Origin: Crocinitomicaceae bacterium
Lineage (GTDB): Bacteria; Bacteroidota; Bacteroidia; Flavobacteriales_D; Sanyastnellaceae
DNA length: 40,817 nucleotides
Reading direction: 5' to 3'
Assembly: GCA_002693775.1 (NCBI GenBank)
Contig: NZRP01000018.1
Coordinates: 1 to 40,817 of the forward strand
Shown here: in pieces, positions 35,606 to 40,817 of the stretch
How positions within the stretch are numbered: the stretch's first letter is position 1
How the letters are laid out: the number at the start of each line of letters is the position of its first letter
Position numbers and translations under genes: made by a program
Notes under the pieces: model-generated
The model's input: only the letters and a program-made list of their open reading frames with translations
What the model was told of the DNA's origin: nothing
Database searches by the model: none

Positions 35606-35881
35606 TTAAAGCGAAATAATTCCTGGAATTTTTGCCGCTGCTTCATAACGTACAAAAACCGCATCTGCAGAGTCCACATTATCCACTACTGTAAAGGACC
35701 TGTACTTACCAGTCTTAGAATCTTTCATTTTAAATCTTGCTTTAAGGCCAAATATTGCTCTGAGCGCAGCCTCATTTTCGCTAGCCTTAGGTACTATGAA
35801 CTTGAACATAAAATCACATGGCCAATCATGTGTTTCATCAAGTTGCTTGCGCATTCTTTCCCTATCAGATTCTTTTGACAT
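35606..35881 (-). CDS. DUF493 (YbeD-like) family protein
   Basis: 91 aa, the usual size for the YbeD/DUF493 ferredoxin-like fold. The pattern WPCDFMFKFIVPKASENEAALRAIFG, followed by KTGKYRSFTVVDNVDSADAVFVRYEAAAKIPGIISL, fits this family, where E. coli YbeD lies beside lipoic-acid genes. Molecular role is unknown. A TAAATTTG box, fitting every fixed -7 position, lies 4 nt before the ATG (35886-35893). Upstream is the terminator of the giant protein D gene, so DUF493 needs its own promoter. Confidence 0.85.
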   Translation of the reverse strand: MSKESDRERMRKQLDETHDWPCDFMFKFIVPKASENEAALRAIFGLKARFKMKDSKTGKYRSFTVVDNVDSADAVFVRYEAAAKIPGIISL

Positions 35882-35885
35882 GAAG

Positions 35886-35893
35886 CAAATTTA
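35886..35893 (-). promoter_or_regulatory. -7 box (TAAATTTG) before DUF493 gene
   Basis: Minus-strand TAAATTTG fits TAnnTTTG at every fixed position. It is 4 nt from the ATG and directly after the terminator of the upstream gene D, which makes a promoter here likely. Confidence 0.5.
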
Positions 35894-35902
35894 TACAAAG
35901 AA

Positions 35903-35935
35903 AAACGGGCCACCCGAAGGCAGCCCGTTTCTTTT
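35903..35935 (-). terminator. Rho-independent terminator of giant protein D gene
   Basis: AAACGGGC (35903-35910) pairs with GCCCGTTT (35923-35930), with further pairing possible in the 12-nt interior. Both flanks are A- or T-rich. It lies 17 nt after the stop of D on minus. Confidence 0.8.
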
Positions 35936-35951
35936 ATCTATTTTGAGTGAA

Positions 35952-38900
35952 TTACTCTTCACATACATTACCCCATAGCTGGAAGAAATCAAGAAGGTCA
36001 CTTACGTCAACCTCGAGGTCTCCGTTAAGGTCTCCAGGACAATTCTCTGGGTATTCACACCCACAGCTTAGGTTAGCATCAGCATCGTAGTTAAGTGCTT
36101 CTGAATCCATACAACCGATGTATAGACAAGAACCATCGTCATTCGATGCTCCCTCGTTGTAGTTGATTGCTCCTGGGTCAGTACAACCTACAGTTAGACA
36201 AGAGAAGTCACAAGAACCATCTTCAACGTTAGCGTCTGCATCGAAATTACAAGCATCAGCGTACGTACAACCGTCTACTTCTAGCTCGTCACAAATACTG
36301 TTTCCATTAGCGTCGTTTAAGCAGTTGCCATCACAATCATAGAATTCAGCAGCGTACAGGCATGATCCATCCTCAAGGATAGCGTCAGCGTTGTAGTTAC
36401 ACGCTGAAGCGTCTGTACAACCAGCACATGAAACGTATTCACAAGAACCATCGTCATCAGTTGCAGCTGAGCCGTAGTTACAAGCTCCAGAATCAGTACA
36501 TCCACCAATTTCAAGCTCGTCACATACTCCGTCACCGTCTGAATCATTTATACATACTCCATCACAGTCGTACACGTATGCTTCAGTAACTGGTGCAACA
36601 GCACATGTATTTACATCTTCACCGTTAACTATGAATGTGTCAAACTCAATGTCTCCACTAGAGAATTGTACCTTAACAGTACGATTAAATGCAACACCAG
36701 GAACAGTCTTAGTGTTTACACCCTCATTTAATGAAACAGCAGGGCCATTATTCCAGTTACCGTTAGCAACAGTTTTTACAATTCTGTAATTCGCTCCACC
36801 ATCAGGTAAAGATGTTACATTAATAGTAAATGACTGTGCTGAAGAACTGTTATCATCACTTGACGTTGTTAAAGTGTAAACATGTGTCCACGTTGCGTTT
36901 GGTCCATTATCAAACAAATCGCAATCTCCAATGGTTGCAACTGGAACTGGAGTTGAACAAGAACCTGTGAAGTCGTGAGCACCAAGACCAGTCCAATCGT
37001 TTTGGTCTAAAACAATCCACTCTGAATCGTCTGCGTTTGTTCCTGCAGAAGAAGCCCAATCTCCAGCGTTACCACTGTTTACATCAGACTTACGAATAAG
37101 TGAGTGATCCTTAGTACCTTGAGCAACACCTGCTACATCCCATCCAGAACCTGGATCAGCTTCCCAAGTACCAATTATATCAACAATTGTGTAATCAGAA
37201 TCAGTTCCCTGAACTAGAGCGTATCCATCATCACCGTTTGAAAGGTATTGGTGGAAGTGGTCAGCCTCAGCTGTGATAAAGTCATCAGCAGATGGGTGTG
37301 CGATTACGTAAACATCACCAGCAGCAACAACTGCTCCATCTGGGAATGCGTTCCAGTACTCGTACTCACCTGGAGTTGTTGGAGCGTTACTTACACTTGG
37401 GAAAGCGAAATCAGCAAGACTCACATCACCATCAGTTGGATTGTAGATCTCTAAGAACTTGTTGTTAGAAGACCCCTCTGCGTATCCGCTGAAGAATAGT
37501 CCGCACGAAGGTGCATTATCAACCGCACCTGGAAGCGCAGTTAATTCTTGATATTCACATGTACCATCTTCTTCTGTAGCAGCTTCGTCATAGTTACAAG
37601 CTTCAGCATCAGTACATCCGTCAACTTCGAACTCATCACATACTCCGTCAGCATCAGCGTCGTTTAGACAGTTGCCATCACAGTCGTAACCGTCAGCTGG
37701 CATGTTGCCATCACAGTCACAAGCTCCTTCAGCAATTCCGTCACCGCCACAAACACCACACTCATCAAGTTGGTTTCCATCACAGTCACAATCTCCCTCA
37801 GGAATGTCGTTACAACCACACTCGTATACAGCACCAGGTCCGTTACAAACGCCACAGTCATCGTATGAACCTACACAATCGTCAACGTCGTCACAAACTC
37901 CATCTGCGTCAGCGTCAGCAGAACAGTCACCACCACATACTCCTAGAGCATCTAGCTGATTTCCGTCACAATCACAATCCCCTTCAGCAATTCCTGCACC
38001 ACCACAAACACCACACTCATCGTTAACAGTACAAGAACCGTCATCATACACAGCGCTAGCATCGTAGTTACAAGCAGTAGCATCAGTACATCCACAACCT
38101 ACAGTACCAAACGATAGGTTAAGAAGAAGCTCCTGTGAAGAGTCTCCACCTGGGAAGATTTGAGTGTAAAGTGAACCAGTAATGTTACCATCAGTAGTCA
38201 GCTGAGCTACAAGTACTCTGTTATCATCGCCAGCAAAACCGTTGCTTACGTTGTTTAGAGAGAACCAGCTACCTCCGAAGAAGCTGTTAAGCTCAAGATT
38301 TCCACCAGTTTCGAAATCAGAAGTCCAAGTATCACCTGCAGCAACAGCTGTAGAGATAGCACCTTCACCTTCACCTGGAGCTTGGTCGATACCAATGGTA
38401 ATCCAGCTATCAAGAGCAAGCTCTGGGAACATTGGGAAGAAGAGTGGATTGATGTTATCGGCAGTCAAACCTCCCATTGGATTCTGGTAGAATGAAGTAG
38501 TAGTTCTTAAGTATGATGGGTTACTAACGTCACCAGACACAGACGATACAAAGTCGTTTGATCCAGGAGTAGTAACGTATACTCTATATGTAGTGTTGAT
38601 ACCGTTATTAGACACCTCCTCTAGCTCTAATCCAAATCCGTCTTGTCCACCTGCTGCATTTGAACATGAGCAGTAGTCACAAGAACCGTCTTCCTGAGTA
38701 GCATCAGCATCGTAGTTACAAGCAGCATCATCCATACAACCTAGGCATGAAGAGTAATCACAGTCACCAGCATCAGTAGCTGAAGCATTGTAGTTACAAG
38801 CTGTTGAATCTTGACAACCAACTACCTCGTTAGCGTCACAGATATCATCACCATCAACGTCACCTAGACAAACACCGTCACAATCGTAACCTGGCTCTGG

Positions 38901-40817
38901 GTAAACACATGGTACAAGCTGTGTTGGAAGAGCTACGTAGTTACAAGCACCAGGAACAACACAACCGTAAACTTCGTCTTCATCACAAAGACCGTCACCG
39001 TCCTCGTCATTTAGACAGTTACCGTCACAGTCAAGGTTCTCAGCTGCGTAAGCACAAGAGTCATCAGGAATATTAGCAGACTCATCGTAGTTACATGCAG
39101 TTTGATCCATACAACCTGAAATACAAGTACCTACTAAGCCAGACTCATCACCTCCAGAAGCAAGCTCACCGCTTTCATCATATAGGGACCAGCTGTTCTC
39201 GTAGCTCCAAGAGTCAGTTGATGCATAAACAACATCGATACAAGTTGAAAGATCAAGACATAATGTAAAGTTTTCTGAAGAACCTGATTCAAGCGTGTAA
39301 GTAACACCGTTGATAGTTACAGAACCACCACCGTCTCCGTATGAATCAGAAAGAGTAAGTGTAACATTCGATCCTTCGAAACAATCACCATTACAATCGA
39401 ATAGATCAGTTTCGTAAGTACAAGAACCATCATCCTGAGATGCAGAGTCGTCGTAGTTACAAGCGCCTGCGTCAGTACAACCTAGACAAGACTCGTAATC
39501 ACAAAGAACTGTTTCACCTCCAGTTACAGTAACCTCAACAGATCCAGCAGCACTTTCTACAATTAAACTGTAAGAAGTGCCTGAGTTAACATCTGTTATA
39601 ATAAGCTCACCACCGTTCCATCCGTCACCGTAAGAATCAGTACCACTTACAGTATATGTACCTGCCTCTAGTGCAAGATCGAATTCCTGACCAGCAAGGT
39701 ATGAAGCTCCATTGATTTCCCAAGCAATTTCACCTGGCCAAGAACCAATTGATGGCCAATTGAAAGAAAGTGATCCTGTATCACTGTAGCCTACAGCTTG
39801 GATAGTTGCACTTGCATCGTAATCACAAGCACTTTCGTCCATACAACCTGTACATGAAGAATTATCTCCGTTACATACTCCACAATCATCGTATGATCCA
39901 ACGCAGTCATCCTCGTCGTCACACACTCCATCTTCGTCAATATCATCACATGCAGGACATGGAGTTCCACCATATGTCACACACAAGTCTTCACCAAATT
40001 CAGGATTGAAGAATCCAAATCCATCAGCGTATATACATCCAGGTGCTGGAATATCATCACATGAAGCATATACACATGCAAGATTACCATATTGATCATA
40101 TGCTTGTTCTTCGGCTGCTGAATCATAGTTAGATGCATTTTCATCCATACATCCATAAACAATAGCACATCCAGCCTCTAAAGAAGTAGAAGTTGTCGTT
40201 CCAGCATCTCCAGCAGTTACAGCTACATTTGTGTTTGCACATCCGTTACCCCACTGAATTCCCCATCCAGACCATCCGTCAGCTGCGCCTGTAACAGCTA
40301 CAACATATTCAAAAGTAGTACCAGGATTAACAAGAAGAGATCCAGTGAAAACACCATCTCCATCATCGTCTGAAAGCTGAACACCCCAACCGTTCCAGCC
40401 ATTCCAAGATCCGTTGACTACAACATTGTCATAATCGGCATTCGGGTAATCAACAAGGTTCATATCAACTGAGAATACAACTGTAGCTAAACAAGAAGAA
40501 TTATCTCCTCCGCAAACACCACAATCGTCTAGTACGTTACCATCACAGTCACAAGAACCTTCAGCAATACCGTTACCATTACAAACTCCACAATCATCAT
40601 ATGTTCCGACACAATCGTCCACATCATCACATACTCCATCAGAATCAGAATCAGCAGAACAAGTACCTCCACATACGCCTAGAGCGTCAGTTTGGTTTCC
40701 ATCACAGTCACAATCACCTTCAGCTATACCATTACCATTACAAACTCCACACTCATCGTATGCTCCAACTCAATCGTCAAGTTCATCCCATCCTCCATCT
40801 CCATCAGCATCGGTTAC
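35952..40817 (-). CDS. Giant GCTD-module surface protein D, N-terminus outside window
   Basis: More than 1600 residues, N terminus cut by the window end. In coding order: CGVCGG / CDCDGN repeats; a starch-binding-like beta domain (about 40160-40490, [20 protein letters not shown]); GCTD modules, fourteen in all; two DSYGDGWNG-type domains (about 39485-39800 and 39115-39385); the ~190-residue unnamed domain shared with A and B (about 38100-38650); more CGVCGG repeats; a lamin-tail-like domain (about 36960-37545, [25 protein letters not shown]); an unrecognised beta-rich block (36590-36960); five GCTD modules and a remnant-like sixth; then one dockerin-like loop ([23 protein letters not shown]). 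An apparent start is a GTG at 40622, but coding continues upstream. A TGA at 40770-40772 replaces a conserved Cys codon and is probably a sequencing error. It is likely a secreted surface or matrix protein. Confidence 0.88.

Overview
The window looks like a marine Bacteroidota chromosome segment, most likely Flavobacteriales (Cryomorphaceae- or Schleiferiaceae-like). The evidence is type IX secretion (T9SS) C-terminal sorting domains on three proteins, SprB-type repeats, a choice-of-anchor-B protein, BT_3928-type DoxX and DUF1599 genes, the citrulline hydrolase CtlX, and -7 boxes of the Bacteroidota type TAnnTTTG. It begins on a HindIII site (AAGCTT) inside a citrate synthase gene and ends inside a giant repeat protein, so both ends cut genes. 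The end looks like the low-quality edge of a clone insert. I see no rRNA, tRNA, CRISPR array, insertion sequence, integrase or phage gene, and no gene-free stretch longer than about 210 bases.

Layout. 1-1552: end of gltA plus a crotonase-family gene, closed by a two-way terminator. 1632-7780 (minus): two large secreted proteins. A (1192 aa) is built from Cys-rich 'GCTD' modules with EF-hand-like linkers. B (804 aa) is built from SprB-like repeats. Both end in a T9SS sorting domain. 7857-11799: a thioesterase, then hup, trmH, a MATE exporter and fmt. 11807-15280 (minus): C, a secreted subtilase carrying nine GCTD modules and a terminal dockerin-like domain. 15320-18649 (minus): a single-chain methylmalonyl-CoA mutase that joins MutA-like and MutB-like halves. 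18698-20096: a HAD phosphatase and a PabC-like lyase. 20107-23035 (minus): a peptide-type ABC permease, a DoxX/BT_3928 protein and DUF1599. 23074-24732: folP and the c-di-AMP cyclase cdaA. 24718-28249 (minus): a T9SS choice-of-anchor-B protein and a dipeptidyl-peptidase III lipoprotein. 28318-35591: lptF/G, a glycosyltransferase, a 2OG-Fe(II) oxygenase, a lipoprotein, a truncated dimethylargininase-like remnant, ctlX and argS. 35606-35881 (minus): DUF493. 35952-40817 (minus): D, an N-terminally truncated giant GCTD-module protein.

How it fits together. Most genes are housekeeping: TCA cycle, methylmalonyl-CoA metabolism, folate, translation, c-di-AMP signalling and envelope lipid transport. 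Four very large secreted proteins (A-D, about 15 kb of coding DNA) lie among them. They share a small parts kit: the GCTD module (about 37 copies), a roughly 190-residue domain I cannot name (four copies), a 'DSYGDGWNG' domain, SprB repeats, and either a T9SS or a dockerin-like C terminus. This suggests a cysteine-rich, Ca2+-binding surface matrix with a protease built from the same modules. That is the most interesting theme here. Other points of note are the MutA-MutB fusion, the Asp-to-Glu change in the subtilase triad, the truncated dimethylargininase, and -7-like boxes lying 4-5 nt before several start codons.
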